This document shows, piece after piece, positions 37,533-46,557 of a DNA stretch of 64,000 nt. The notes beneath the pieces are model-generated. The model ran no database searches. It had not been told where the DNA came from and was given only the letters and a program-made list of their open reading frames with translations. The first letter of the stretch is position 1. The number at the start of each line of letters is the position of its first letter. A program made the position numbers and the translations under genes. Source of the DNA: an uncultured Tidjanibacter sp. (lineage in GTDB: Bacteria; Bacteroidota; Bacteroidia; Bacteroidales; Rikenellaceae); assembly GCA_944326085.1 (NCBI GenBank), contig CALVCL010000012.1, forward strand, positions 1-64,000. Direction: 5' to 3'.

Positions 37533-38366
37533 ATGAAACGCAGTCTGAAAATAGCTTTGTCAGCCATCGTATGGATAGCCATAGTGGCATACCTGATATG
37601 GTCCGGCAACCTCGGTGAACGAAAACGTGCCGAGGTGTACGTGCATGGTGTGGAAATCAAAATAAAAGACAGCAGCGAAATTTCAATTATCCGTACCTCC
37701 GATGTGGAACAGTGGATAAAATCGGCAGGACTTTACCCACTCGACAAGCATATAGACTCCGTTCCGCTTGTCAAAATATCGGATGTCGTGTCCTCACACA
37801 ACTTTGTAAAAAAGGTCCGCACATCGGTTGCCATCAACGGAACAGTATATATAACCGTAAGTCAGCGCAAACCGATAATGCGCGTCATCACCGACAACGG
37901 GTACGACTTTTACTATACCGAAGACGGATATATCGTACCTGTCGGCCATCACTCTGCTTACTATGTACCAGTAATTACCGGACATTTTCCCATACCGTTC
38001 CCGACTTCGTTCAGCGGTCCGCTGAACGGCAGCAAGAACGACAAAGAAAAAAACTATGACACAAATTACATATTTATATACAAACTCATTAATTTTGTAA
38101 AATACATAGAGGATAATGAGTTTTGGAATGCACAGATTGTGCAAATCAATGTACTTCCGCATTCCGCAGGGCAATCCGAACCTGAAATAGAACTCATACC
38201 GCGTGTGGGTAATCATGTAATACTGCTCGGCAGTCTCGACGGTTATGAACAGAGACTAGACAAGCTCATGACATTCTACCGCAAGGTTGCCCCTGCCGAA
38301 GGTTGGGACCGCTGGAGCTACATTAACCTCAAGTACGACGGCCAGGTGGTATGCCGCAAGAGATAA
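37533..38366 (+). CDS. ftsQ: Cell division protein FtsQ
   Basis: A 277-residue bitopic membrane protein. A short cytoplasmic start is followed by a membrane segment at about residues 5-23 (LKIALSAIVWIAIVAYLIWS), then the POTRA-like domain (VEIKIKDSSEISIIRTSDVE, LVKISDVVSSHNFVKKVRTS) and the beta domain (VTVSQRKPIMRVITDNGYDF variant: ITVSQRKPIMRV). It links early and late divisome proteins. Place between murC and ftsA agrees. Confidence 0.88.
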   Translation: MKRSLKIALSAIVWIAIVAYLIWSGNLGERKRAEVYVHGVEIKIKDSSEISIIRTSDVEQWIKSAGLYPLDKHIDSVPLVKISDVVSSHNFVKKVRTSVAINGTVYITVSQRKPIMRVITDNGYDFYYTEDGYIVPVGHHSAYYVPVITGHFPIPFPTSFSGPLNGSKNDKEKNYDTNYIFIYKLINFVKYIEDNEFWNAQIVQINVLPHSAGQSEPEIELIPRVGNHVILLGSLDGYEQRLDKLMTFYRKVAPAEGWDRWSYINLKYDGQVVCRKR

Positions 38367-38446
38367 CAGCGTACCGTCCGGTAGTTGGCATACGTGATCC
38401 GGAACTTGCCGGACATGATTTTTGACGACGATAAATTACCCTACAA

Positions 38447-39943
38447 GTGGATAAGAGGAATTACATAGTAGTCATAGACCTCGGTTCAGGCAATGTAACT
38501 GCAGCTGCGGGCAGCAAGGCCCCTGACGGGAAACTCAATGTCATAGACCTTGTATCGGAACCAATGCTCGGCATGTCATCAGGCGAGGTAATCAACATCG
38601 AACAGGTGACCACAGCTGTACGAACAGCCGTAGACAAATTGGAGGAACACCTCGGCATCAAAATCACCGAAGCCTATGCCGGCATATCGGGCCACGATAT
38701 TCAGTGTGCAGACAGTTCGTACTATGTCTATGTGAGCGGCGAGGACCACGAAATATGCGAAGAAGATGTAACTAAACTGCACGAAAGTATGGCTAACCTG
38801 CAACCACCGGAAGGTATCTGCATATTGGGACGTACACCGCAGAAGTATGTCATCGACTCGCGTGAGGAGACCATGCAGCCCGTGGGCCGTTTCGGACAGC
38901 AACTTGAAGCTACATTCAATTTCGTGCTTGCCAACCGCAGCAGTCTCGAAAGACTAGGTAAGGCTTTTTCACGCCTCGGCATAGAGCGCCGCCGCATTTT
39001 CACCAATGCGCAGGCGAGCGCTGAAGCTGTACTGACCGACGATGAAAAAGAACTTGGTGCTGCCGTAGTCGACATAGGTGCAGGTTGTACTGACATATGC
39101 ATCTGGCAGGACAACATCATGCGCTACATAGGCACGCTTCCAATAGGTTCCGATGCCATAAACCGTGACATACGCTCCATTGCCATTCCGGAAAGGTTTA
39201 TCGAAAAGCTGAAAACCACATACGGCTATGCAATGGCATCGGCCCTGCCCGAAGACCGCAAGATGCAAAGTATCAAAATAAAGGGTCGTACCCAGCGCGA
39301 AACAAAAGAAATATCCATATTTAACCTTACGCAAATTATTGAAGCGCGTATGCTCGACATTGTCGAGAACGTAATCGATGAAATCAAGGAATCTGGCTAT
39401 GGCGACAAACTCGGTTCAGGAATAGTGCTTACAGGCGGCGGTGCTCACCTGAAAGGTATAGACTCACTGTTTCGCGAACGCACCAAATACGATGTACGTA
39501 TCGGTGGTCCATGTAGGGACTGGCTAAACGAGGCATCGCAGAACATGGCAGATAATCTGCAGGCATCATCGGCTGTCGGTCTTTTACTGCTGGGTATCGA
39601 GGAGAGTAATATAGAAGCAACTGACAGTCCGATAGCAAAACCGGAGCAACGGAACGAAAAGACCACACAAACAAAAGACAAATACAACGAAATACCTGCT
39701 GCGCACGACAATCACGGCACACAGCATACCAAGCCCGATAAGCCTCAGTGGCACAATCGCTACGATGATGAAGATACTGACATCAACTCACCTGGTAATA
39801 TGCCAGAAACGGAAACTCCGGCAAACAATGAGCCAGAACAAAACTCCGGCAAAAAGCGCGGCAGCTGGTGGGGCAAGTTAATCGACAACGTAAAAACCAC
39901 GCTCAAGGACTCTTTTGATGTCGTTGACGACGACAAAATATAA
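38447..39943 (+). CDS. ftsA: Cell division protein FtsA
   Basis: A 498-residue actin-like ATPase that tethers FtsZ to the membrane. The start is a GTG at 38447 (MDKRNYIVVIDLGSGNVTAA), because no in-frame ATG fits the conserved N-terminus. Phosphate-binding blocks IDLGSGNVTAA and VVDIGAGCTDICIW, and adenosine block GSGIVLTGGGAHLKGID are visible. A long polar linker (about residues 390-465) leads to a C-terminal amphipathic helix WWGKLIDNVKTTLKDSF, the expected membrane anchor. The longer linker compared with E. coli FtsA is common in Bacteroidota. Confidence 0.95.
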   Translation: MDKRNYIVVIDLGSGNVTAAAGSKAPDGKLNVIDLVSEPMLGMSSGEVINIEQVTTAVRTAVDKLEEHLGIKITEAYAGISGHDIQCADSSYYVYVSGEDHEICEEDVTKLHESMANLQPPEGICILGRTPQKYVIDSREETMQPVGRFGQQLEATFNFVLANRSSLERLGKAFSRLGIERRRIFTNAQASAEAVLTDDEKELGAAVVDIGAGCTDICIWQDNIMRYIGTLPIGSDAINRDIRSIAIPERFIEKLKTTYGYAMASALPEDRKMQSIKIKGRTQRETKEISIFNLTQIIEARMLDIVENVIDEIKESGYGDKLGSGIVLTGGGAHLKGIDSLFRERTKYDVRIGGPCRDWLNEASQNMADNLQASSAVGLLLLGIEESNIEATDSPIAKPEQRNEKTTQTKDKYNEIPAAHDNHGTQHTKPDKPQWHNRYDDEDTDINSPGNMPETETPANNEPEQNSGKKRGSWWGKLIDNVKTTLKDSFDVVDDDKI

Positions 39944-39949
39944 CCGGCA

Positions 39950-41245
39950 ATGGTAGAAGACGATGTACTCGTAGGCATTAATCTGCCGAAAAAGACACCT
40001 GCCATAATTATGGTACTTGGTGTCGGCGGCGCAGGCGGCAATGCCGTAAACCACATGTACGACCTCGGTATTACCGATGTTACATTCATGGTATGCAATA
40101 CTGACCGACAGGCCCTCAAAGCCAGTCCGGTTCCAATACAGATAATGCTCGGAGAAGGTCTTGGCGCAGGCAACGACCCCAACAAGGGACGTCAGGCCGC
40201 CATAGAAAGTCTCGACGACATAGTACTACGCTTCGAACAGGAAGACACGAGAATGGTATTCATCACTGCCGGCATGGGCGGTGGTACCGGTACCGGTGCT
40301 GCTCCCGTCATAGCCAAGGCTGCACGCGACAAAGGTATCCTTACAATAGGTATTGTCACCCTGCCATTTACTAACGAGGGCCCCAAACGTGTCAACCAGG
40401 CTGCGCGCGGCTTGGAGGAATTAAAAAAGAATGTTGACTCGCTTGTAGTCATTCACAATAACAACATATCAAAGATATACGGCAACCTTCCACTGAAAGA
40501 GGCTTTCGGCAAAGCTGACGATATTCTTGCCACGGCAGCTAAAGGGATTGCCGAACTTATTACACGCGAAAGCTTCATCAATGTGGACCTTGCCGATGTA
40601 CGTACCGTCCTTACCAACAGCGGCATGGCTCTTATGGGCTCAGGACGTGCCAGTGGTCCCGACAAAGTACTCGCAGCTACCGAGGCGGCTCTCGCCTCCC
40701 CGCTCCTCAATCATCAGGAAATAAAAGGAGCACGTAACATACTTGTCAATCTGTCATACGGTAAAAACCAAATCAGTTTCGACGAAGGCAACATCATGCT
40801 GGATACCATACAAGCGAAAGCCAGCCGCGGAATTAACACGCCACACGCAGCCGATATCATATGGGGGGCAGGCCTGAACCCTGCTCTAGACGATGATGAA
40901 GTAGAAGTAACGATAGTCGCCACAGGTTTCGAAAGTATTAACCCTCTTGCTCCGCAACAGGGACAAACATCACAAGAACCTCACCACGGTCAGAACAGCA
41001 TATTCAGCACAGTGGCAAGTCGTAAGCAGCCATCCTCTTCGGGAATTATCCATATCCGCAAGACCGACCGCCTAGGCAATGTCGAACAATTCCTTGCAAC
41101 ACCGGCATACGTTCGTCGAAACATAAGACTCGCCAACGTAACCGCACTGTCGAGCAACAAAACCTCGAAAGTGTCAATAAAGGACGAAGAATCTGAACAA
41201 ACCCCACATGAGCAGAATGATACCGACTTGTTCGGCAAACACTGA
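39950..41245 (+). CDS. ftsZ: Cell division GTPase FtsZ
   Basis: A 431-residue tubulin homologue that forms the Z-ring. The GTP-binding signature is GGGTGTGAAPVIAKAARDKG, preceded by VLGVGGAGGNAVNHM; the T7 synergy loop is visible at NVDLADVRTVLTNSG. After about residue 320 a variable linker leads to a PAYVRRN motif near residue 380, the Bacteroidota form of the C-terminal peptide that binds FtsA, followed by about 45 further polar residues. It starts 6 bp after ftsA. No terminator was seen before gldE, 68 bp on. Confidence 0.96.
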   Translation: MVEDDVLVGINLPKKTPAIIMVLGVGGAGGNAVNHMYDLGITDVTFMVCNTDRQALKASPVPIQIMLGEGLGAGNDPNKGRQAAIESLDDIVLRFEQEDTRMVFITAGMGGGTGTGAAPVIAKAARDKGILTIGIVTLPFTNEGPKRVNQAARGLEELKKNVDSLVVIHNNNISKIYGNLPLKEAFGKADDILATAAKGIAELITRESFINVDLADVRTVLTNSGMALMGSGRASGPDKVLAATEAALASPLLNHQEIKGARNILVNLSYGKNQISFDEGNIMLDTIQAKASRGINTPHAADIIWGAGLNPALDDDEVEVTIVATGFESINPLAPQQGQTSQEPHHGQNSIFSTVASRKQPSSSGIIHIRKTDRLGNVEQFLATPAYVRRNIRLANVTALSSNKTSKVSIKDEESEQTPHEQNDTDLFGKH

Positions 41246-41313
41246 TGCCACACGAACGATTCGACGCTACACCATTTAATGCAACGTTCGAGCAAAATTA
41301 ACAGGCAAAGATT

Positions 41314-42642
41314 GTGACACACTTTGGCAGCATACTAATCTACAACGGGTTCGAACTTAACAATCTGTTGAGTATTATTATATTAATATTGCTCATATGC
41401 ATATCGGCACTGGCTTCAGGGTCGGAAACATCGCTGTTTTCACTTTCACCTGCTGACATACGCACAGTCCAATCACGCGGCACAAAAAGCGACAAAGCCA
41501 TACTGTCGCTCCTGTCATCAGACGATTACATGCTGGCAACAATACTAATACTTAACAATCTTGTCAATATCATTATTGTCATACTGTCGAACAACATAAT
41601 AGATGCACTCGTAACGTTTACATCCGATGGATGGAACTTCGCGTTCAAGACAGTAATAGTTACCTTCATATTGTTGCTTTTTGGAGAAATAATTCCGAAA
41701 GTAACGGCGTCGCATTTCCCACTTCAGTTTGCCAGTGCAATAGCTGTACCGTTACTCGGACTCGTGCCGATATTCAAGCCTCTGTCGTGTATACTCGTAA
41801 AGATGGGTGAAAGGTTTAACCGCAGAGCAACAAAACACCATGCGTCCAACAATATTTCAATGGACGAACTTTCCGATGCATTGGAAATAACTCAGGATCA
41901 AAGTCAGGAAGAGAAAAAAATGCTTTCCGGAATTGTCGATTTCGTCAACACATCAGTTGAAGACATAATGTGTTCTAGACTCGACATTACGGCCATAAAC
42001 GTGGAATCAGGTTTCGATAAGGTCCGCCGCACTATTGTAGAATCCGGTTTCTCACGAATACCTGTCTACAGTGACAGTATCGACCACATCACAGGTATAC
42101 TGTATGTGAAGGACATGCTCAAATACATCGACAAGGACAACAGTTTCAAATGGCAGGAACACCTGCGAAGTGCCTACTACATACCGGAACACAAGAAAAT
42201 CAATGACCTTTTGGCCGAATTCCAAAGCAACAAGGTACATATGGCCATTGTCGTCGATGAATATGGTTCGACACTCGGTCTTCTATCACTGGAGGATATA
42301 ATAGAAGAAATTGTAGGTGAAATAACCGACGAGAGTGACAAAGAGGAAAACTATTATCGAAAGCTAGATGAAAATACCTACATTTTCGATGGTAAAACCC
42401 ACTTGTACGACTTCCTCGATATTCTCGAACTTGAAAGTAATATGTTCGATGATGTCAAAGGCCAGGCCGAAACCATTGCCGGTCTGATGCTGGAGATACA
42501 CCGCGATTTCCTAAGGGAAGGTGATGTCATTGCATCGCACGGCATAACATTCACTGTCGAGGCTGTCGACAAACACCGCATCGAGAAAGTCAAGGTAATA
42601 CTCCCGTCCAGAAATCACGACGAATACAAATCACCCAACTAA
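41314..42642 (+). CDS. gldE: GldE-type CNNM/CorC membrane protein
   Basis: A 442-residue protein with a GTG start at 41314. The N-terminal CNNM (DUF21) domain has about four membrane helices (LLSIIILILLICISALASGS and others). Two CBS domains follow (VEDIMCSRLDITAINVESGF; HMAIVVDEYGSTLGLLSLED), then a CorC-type HlyC domain at the C-terminus. GldE is associated with gliding motility in flavobacteria and with GldD, but it is also kept in non-gliding Bacteroidales, where a role in metal ion or lipoprotein handling is suggested. The following gene is a phosphopantetheinyl transferase, as often seen. Confidence 0.85.
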   Translation: MTHFGSILIYNGFELNNLLSIIILILLICISALASGSETSLFSLSPADIRTVQSRGTKSDKAILSLLSSDDYMLATILILNNLVNIIIVILSNNIIDALVTFTSDGWNFAFKTVIVTFILLLFGEIIPKVTASHFPLQFASAIAVPLLGLVPIFKPLSCILVKMGERFNRRATKHHASNNISMDELSDALEITQDQSQEEKKMLSGIVDFVNTSVEDIMCSRLDITAINVESGFDKVRRTIVESGFSRIPVYSDSIDHITGILYVKDMLKYIDKDNSFKWQEHLRSAYYIPEHKKINDLLAEFQSNKVHMAIVVDEYGSTLGLLSLEDIIEEIVGEITDESDKEENYYRKLDENTYIFDGKTHLYDFLDILELESNMFDDVKGQAETIAGLMLEIHRDFLREGDVIASHGITFTVEAVDKHRIEKVKVILPSRNHDEYKSPN

Positions 42643-42661
42643 ATTCGTTGGCGGCATATAG

Positions 42662-43378
42662 ATGCTTCACTATCAATGCTCACTAGATATGCAACATGGC
42701 ATAGCACATACATCACATATCATGCGAGACAATACAACACGCACGGAATGGCATCACCGTACACTTGGCAGCACACACATAATCATAACACCACTTGATG
42801 ACATTTCAGCCGCCAACGACAATTTTCTGACGGCTGACGATATGGCTGTAATATCTGAACTAGGATGCGACAAACGTAAACGAGAACAGGCTACATGGCG
42901 CAATGCCTTACGCAAACTGCTTGCGACATTTGGCAATGATTGGGAACATTCTCCAATTGCATACCTGCCCGTCGGTGCACCGTACCTGACAGAATGTCCT
43001 CTGCACATAGGAGTATCACACACATCAGCACATGCGGCAATAATCGTATCCGAGCGACCTTGCGCAATAGATATCGAACAACTCGGTCGTTGCTTTTCAC
43101 GCATAGCGTCCCGTTATCTTTCCTCCGACGAATACAAAAAGTACGGTGACACACTTTTGCCTGAAACATGGTGTGCCAAGGAAACACTCTACAAGGTATC
43201 AGGACGCAACGGTCTCAAACTAACTTCAGACCTGCAAATAATAGCTTCCGACAACGGGACTCTCACAGGTGCCATACACCAACCTGACGGCACATGGAAC
43301 AAATATCTGCTCCACACCTTCCGTCATGCCGACACGGTATGCGTATGGACTGATAGTATGATCTCCAAAGGAATATAG
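42662..43378 (+). CDS. 4'-phosphopantetheinyl transferase superfamily protein
   Basis: A 238-residue protein, or 218 if started at MRDNTTRTEWHH (42722). The signature residues are the magnesium-binding D and E in CAIDIEQLGR and the W-C-A-K-E-x-x-x-K motif (WCAKETLYKVSG). It would transfer the phosphopantetheine arm from CoA to an acyl or peptidyl carrier protein. The bipartite length is Sfp-like rather than AcpS-like. Only 19 bp separate it from gldE. Confidence 0.85.
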   Translation: MLHYQCSLDMQHGIAHTSHIMRDNTTRTEWHHRTLGSTHIIITPLDDISAANDNFLTADDMAVISELGCDKRKREQATWRNALRKLLATFGNDWEHSPIAYLPVGAPYLTECPLHIGVSHTSAHAAIIVSERPCAIDIEQLGRCFSRIASRYLSSDEYKKYGDTLLPETWCAKETLYKVSGRNGLKLTSDLQIIASDNGTLTGAIHQPDGTWNKYLLHTFRHADTVCVWTDSMISKGI

Positions 43379-43444
43379 TTGCACCTCGAACGCATGACTA
43401 TTGCCGAATTTTTAATACCTTTACGAATATTAAAAACCATAACC

Positions 43445-44209
43445 ATGACCGAAGCCAAAAATCCCATATTCATAGCCGGTCCTTGCGTCATCGAGAACAT
43501 GGAACTGCTCGATACGGTGGCTGCGGAACTTGTTCGCATAAATACCGAATTGGGAGTTGAAATAATCTTCAAGGCATCTTTCGACAAAGCCAACCGCACA
43601 TCTCTATCTTCATTCCGCGGACCAGGAATAGAGAAAGGGCTGGAAATGCTCTCTGAAATAAAATCGCGTTACGGGCTGCGCATTCTGACTGATATACATG
43701 AAGCCTGGCAGGCATCCCCTGTAGGGGAAGTCGTTGATGTGATACAAATACCGGCATTTCTATGCAGACAAACCGACCTGCTTGTCGCAGCCGCACGTAC
43801 AGGACGTACGGTAAACATAAAGAAGGCACAGTTTCTGTCAGGCAAAGATATGTTCTATCCAGTGCAGAAAGTACGTGAGAGCGGTTGTGACGATGTATGG
43901 CTCACCGAACGCGGCAACATGTTCGGCTACAACAACCTGATAGTCGATTTTCGCAATATCCCTGACATGTTCGAATTCACTTCGCGTGTCATCATGGATT
44001 GCACACATTCAGTACAGCGTCCTGGAGCAGGCAAGGGCATAACGGGCGGCAACCGTGAATTTGTTCACCCGATGGCTCTTGCAGCCAAGGCATTCGGCGC
44101 GAACGGATACTTTTTTGAAGTACATCCTGATGCCGACCATGCATTAAGCGATGCCGCAAATTCGCTGTACCTCTCCGACCTTACAAAAGTAATACAGTCG
44201 CTCCTATGA
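43445..44209 (+). CDS. kdsA: 3-deoxy-D-manno-octulosonate 8-phosphate synthase
   Basis: A 254-residue enzyme started at MTEAKNPIFIAGPCVIENME (43445), 66 bp downstream of the first in-frame ATG, which overlaps nothing useful. The conserved FIAGPCVIENM, FKASFDKANRTS, RGPGIEKGLEML, TDIHE and DCTHSVQRPG segments identify it. It condenses arabinose 5-phosphate and phosphoenolpyruvate to KDO-8-P for LPS core synthesis. It lies just before kdsD, whose start overlaps its stop. Confidence 0.95.
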   Translation: MTEAKNPIFIAGPCVIENMELLDTVAAELVRINTELGVEIIFKASFDKANRTSLSSFRGPGIEKGLEMLSEIKSRYGLRILTDIHEAWQASPVGEVVDVIQIPAFLCRQTDLLVAAARTGRTVNIKKAQFLSGKDMFYPVQKVRESGCDDVWLTERGNMFGYNNLIVDFRNIPDMFEFTSRVIMDCTHSVQRPGAGKGITGGNREFVHPMALAAKAFGANGYFFEVHPDADHALSDAANSLYLSDLTKVIQSLL

Positions 44210-45168
44210 ACAGCAGCATAATAGAAAGCGCCCTGCGTACATTCAGGGAAGAGTCCGAAGCAGTAGCTTCGCTTGCAGAACAGTTGACAGAAGATTTTGA
44301 AAAATCGGTACGCGCTATACTCGCTACACACGGGAAAGTCATAGTTACCGGAATGGGTAAATCAGGTCTCATAGGTCGTAAAATAGCAGCGACCCTCGCA
44401 AGTACAGGTACACCATCGTTCTTTCTGCATCCGGGTGAAGCATACCATGGCGACCTAGGAATGATAGAGACTGCCGACATTGTACTTGCGCTGTCAAATT
44501 CCGGACAGACCGATGAGGTATTGCGCCTCATACCATACCTTCAAACAAACGGCAATACGGTCATCGCCATGACTGGTAACGCCAACTCTACACTAGCTAA
44601 AAATTCTACATACCATCTTGATGTATCGGTAAAAAATGAGGTATGTCCGCTCAACCTTGCACCGACATGCTCTACTACAGCACAACTTGCAATGGGCGAC
44701 GCACTTGCAATGGCACTAATGCACGAACGCGACTTCCGTGCCGAAGACTTTGCACGTTTCCACCCGGGCGGCTCACTCGGAAAGCGCCTTCTCACAAAAG
44801 TTGGCGATGTAATGCGAAAGGAACATCTTCCTACCGCCACGCCATCGACCAAACTCGGCGAGGTAATAATTACCATCAGCGATGCCCGTATGGGTGTTGC
44901 CGTAATAATGGATAACGGACGTATCGCAGGTATCGTAACAGACGGTGACGTCAGACGGGCGATGATGAAATACGGAGCACGTTTCTTCGACATTACGGCA
45001 GGCGACATCATGACGCGCACTCCAAAAGTGATACGTGCCACCGACCGCCTTACCGATGCCGAACAACTTATGCAGGACAACAAGATACACTCTCTTATCG
45101 TCACCAACGAGAATGGCGACCTTGCTGGCATAGTCGAATTATACGACCTGATGCGCAGTGGCAGGTAG
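44206..45168 (+). CDS. kdsD: D-arabinose 5-phosphate isomerase
   Basis: A 320-residue KpsF/GutQ-type protein. The N-terminal SIS sugar isomerase domain has VIVTGMGKSGLIGRKIAATL, ALSNSGQTDEV and CPLNLAPTCSTTAQLAMGDA. Two CBS domains follow at the C-terminus (VGDVMRKEHLPTATPSTKLG; ITAGDIMTRTPKVIRATDRL). It makes arabinose 5-phosphate, the substrate of kdsA, with which it overlaps by 4 bp (ATGA), so the two KDO steps are translated together. Confidence 0.95.
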   Translation: MNSSIIESALRTFREESEAVASLAEQLTEDFEKSVRAILATHGKVIVTGMGKSGLIGRKIAATLASTGTPSFFLHPGEAYHGDLGMIETADIVLALSNSGQTDEVLRLIPYLQTNGNTVIAMTGNANSTLAKNSTYHLDVSVKNEVCPLNLAPTCSTTAQLAMGDALAMALMHERDFRAEDFARFHPGGSLGKRLLTKVGDVMRKEHLPTATPSTKLGEVIITISDARMGVAVIMDNGRIAGIVTDGDVRRAMMKYGARFFDITAGDIMTRTPKVIRATDRLTDAEQLMQDNKIHSLIVTNENGDLAGIVELYDLMRSGR

Positions 45169-45216
45169 CACTACTACTGCCGTAACACATATATACCTGT
45201 ACAGACACAACACATT

Positions 45217-45248
45217 ATGCGCCATTGGCCGATAAGCCAATGGCGCAT
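45217..45248. repeat. 13-bp perfect hairpin between kdsD and ung
   Basis: ATGCGCCATTGGC (45217-45229) and GCCAATGGCGCAT (45236-45248) pair exactly around a 6-nt loop. No T-run follows on either strand, so it is not a standard terminator. It ends 16 bp before the ung start. Confidence 0.8.
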
Positions 45249-45264
45249 CCGACAAACAACAGCC

Positions 45265-45927
45265 ATGAATGTAAGAATAGCCTCTGACTGGAAGGAAATT
45301 TTGCAACCTGAATTCGATAAACCGTACTTTGATAATCTCATAAAGTTCGTCAAGGAGGAATATGCCGCACGCCGCATATACCCGCGCGGCAGCAACATAT
45401 TCCGGGCATTTGACAAATGCCCTCTCGACAGGCTGAAAGTAGTAATCATAGGGCAAGACCCGTATCACGGCGAGGGACAGGCCAATGGATTATGTTTCTC
45501 GGTCAATGACGGCATACCGTTTCCACCATCACTGCGCAACATATTCACCGAGATAAACCACGACACCGGAGCACCGATACCTTCCAGCGGCAATCTCGAC
45601 CGTTGGGCCGAACAGGGCGTACTCCTTCTGAACGCAGTCCTCACCGTACGCGAACATGAAGCCGCCTCACATGCAGGACACGGCTGGGAAACATTTACCG
45701 ATGCCGTGGTACGTGCCATTGCCGACAATAAGGACGGACTGGTATATATGCTTTGGGGACGTTACGCCCAAAATAAAGGCGCCATTGTCGACCCTTCACG
45801 CAACCTTATCCTTAAAAGTGCCCACCCCTCCCCTCTATCTGCATACAACGGATTTTTCGGGTGCCGTCACTTTTCACAAGCCAATGACTACCTCGTGGCA
45901 CATGGCAAAACACCCATACAGTGGTAA
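45265..45927 (+). CDS. ung: Uracil-DNA glycosylase
   Basis: A 220-residue family 1 enzyme started at MNVRIASDWKEIL (45265); an upstream ATG at 45217 begins inside the hairpin. The catalytic water-activating motif is GQDPYHGEGQANGLCFSV, and the DNA-intercalation motif is HPSPLSAYNGFFGC. It removes uracil from DNA as the first step of base excision repair. The gene closes with a perfect terminator whose stem includes the stop codon. Confidence 0.95.
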   Translation: MNVRIASDWKEILQPEFDKPYFDNLIKFVKEEYAARRIYPRGSNIFRAFDKCPLDRLKVVIIGQDPYHGEGQANGLCFSVNDGIPFPPSLRNIFTEINHDTGAPIPSSGNLDRWAEQGVLLLNAVLTVREHEAASHAGHGWETFTDAVVRAIADNKDGLVYMLWGRYAQNKGAIVDPSRNLILKSAHPSPLSAYNGFFGCRHFSQANDYLVAHGKTPIQW

Positions 45928-45965
45928 CAATACAGCCGGACTTTTAGGTCCGGCTGTATTGTTAC
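45924..45965. terminator. Bidirectional terminator after ung
   Basis: An 18-bp perfect stem (45924-45941 with 45948-45965) and a 6-nt loop. It includes the ung stop codon. Confidence 0.88.
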
Positions 45966-46099
45966 TCCCACAGTCACTCCTGCATATACAGATTCAATGT
46001 TTCCTCAACACGATACACACCGTAATCTCCTTTTGCTACAAATTAACACACCTCATGTAGCGGAGTCAATATGCCTTCACAGGAAAACTTTTCGCCACT

Positions 46100-46471
46100 T
46101 CAATCTGCATGGCCACTGCACCTGGCATACTTAAATATCATAGCACCTCGTTTCAATACCAGACTGTCCTGTGTCAGGCTAACTATCGACATAGTATCCG
46201 TAAACGCCAAAGTCTGACCGTTTCCAATACTGTGTCCCGACAACATCAAAGCGTCTCCATCCCGTTCCCAACTCTCATACTGCAGGGTGGCCATATTAAC
46301 CGACGAGGCCGCACCGCCCTGTTCCAGTGTAAAGCCCTGAACCATACTTTCATTACCCGGCACAGGTTCAATCCATGTACCTTCCAGTTTTACGTCATTA
46401 CATGCACTCAGTATCAAAGCCGATATACAGAGTGCAACATAAGCATACCACCTGTTCATAAACATGTTCAT
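46100..46471 (-). CDS. Small lipoprotein with lipocalin-like fold
   Basis: A 123-residue protein. The N-terminal signal ends in a lipobox (ALILSAC), so the cysteine near residue 24 would be lipidated and the protein anchored in the outer or inner membrane. The mature part (KLEGTWIEPVPGNESMVQGF, then DSLVLKRGAMIFKY) resembles lipocalin-like DUF4488/DUF5004-type beta barrels of Bacteroidota. No specific ligand can be stated. Confidence 0.72.
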   Translation of the reverse strand: MNMFMNRWYAYVALCISALILSACNDVKLEGTWIEPVPGNESMVQGFTLEQGGAASSVNMATLQYESWERDGDALMLSGHSIGNGQTLAFTDTMSIVSLTQDSLVLKRGAMIFKYARCSGHAD

Positions 46472-46488
46472 TTAATCCGTTTGCCGTC

Positions 46489-46523
46489 TAAAAACACAGG
46501 TCGTCCCTGCCGGAACGACCTGT
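46489..46523 (-). terminator. Intrinsic terminator of mdh
   Basis: ACAGGTCGT (minus strand) pairs with ACGACCTGT, extended by three inner pairs, then the strand runs into GTTTTTA. It is 34 bp past the mdh stop. Confidence 0.82.
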
Positions 46524-46557
46524 AAACTTATAAATCTGCGTAAAACGCTACAACAAA

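Noticed and set aside
41314-42642. GldE as evidence of gliding motility
   Set aside because: GldE homologues are kept in non-gliding Bacteroidales, and no other gld genes are in the window.
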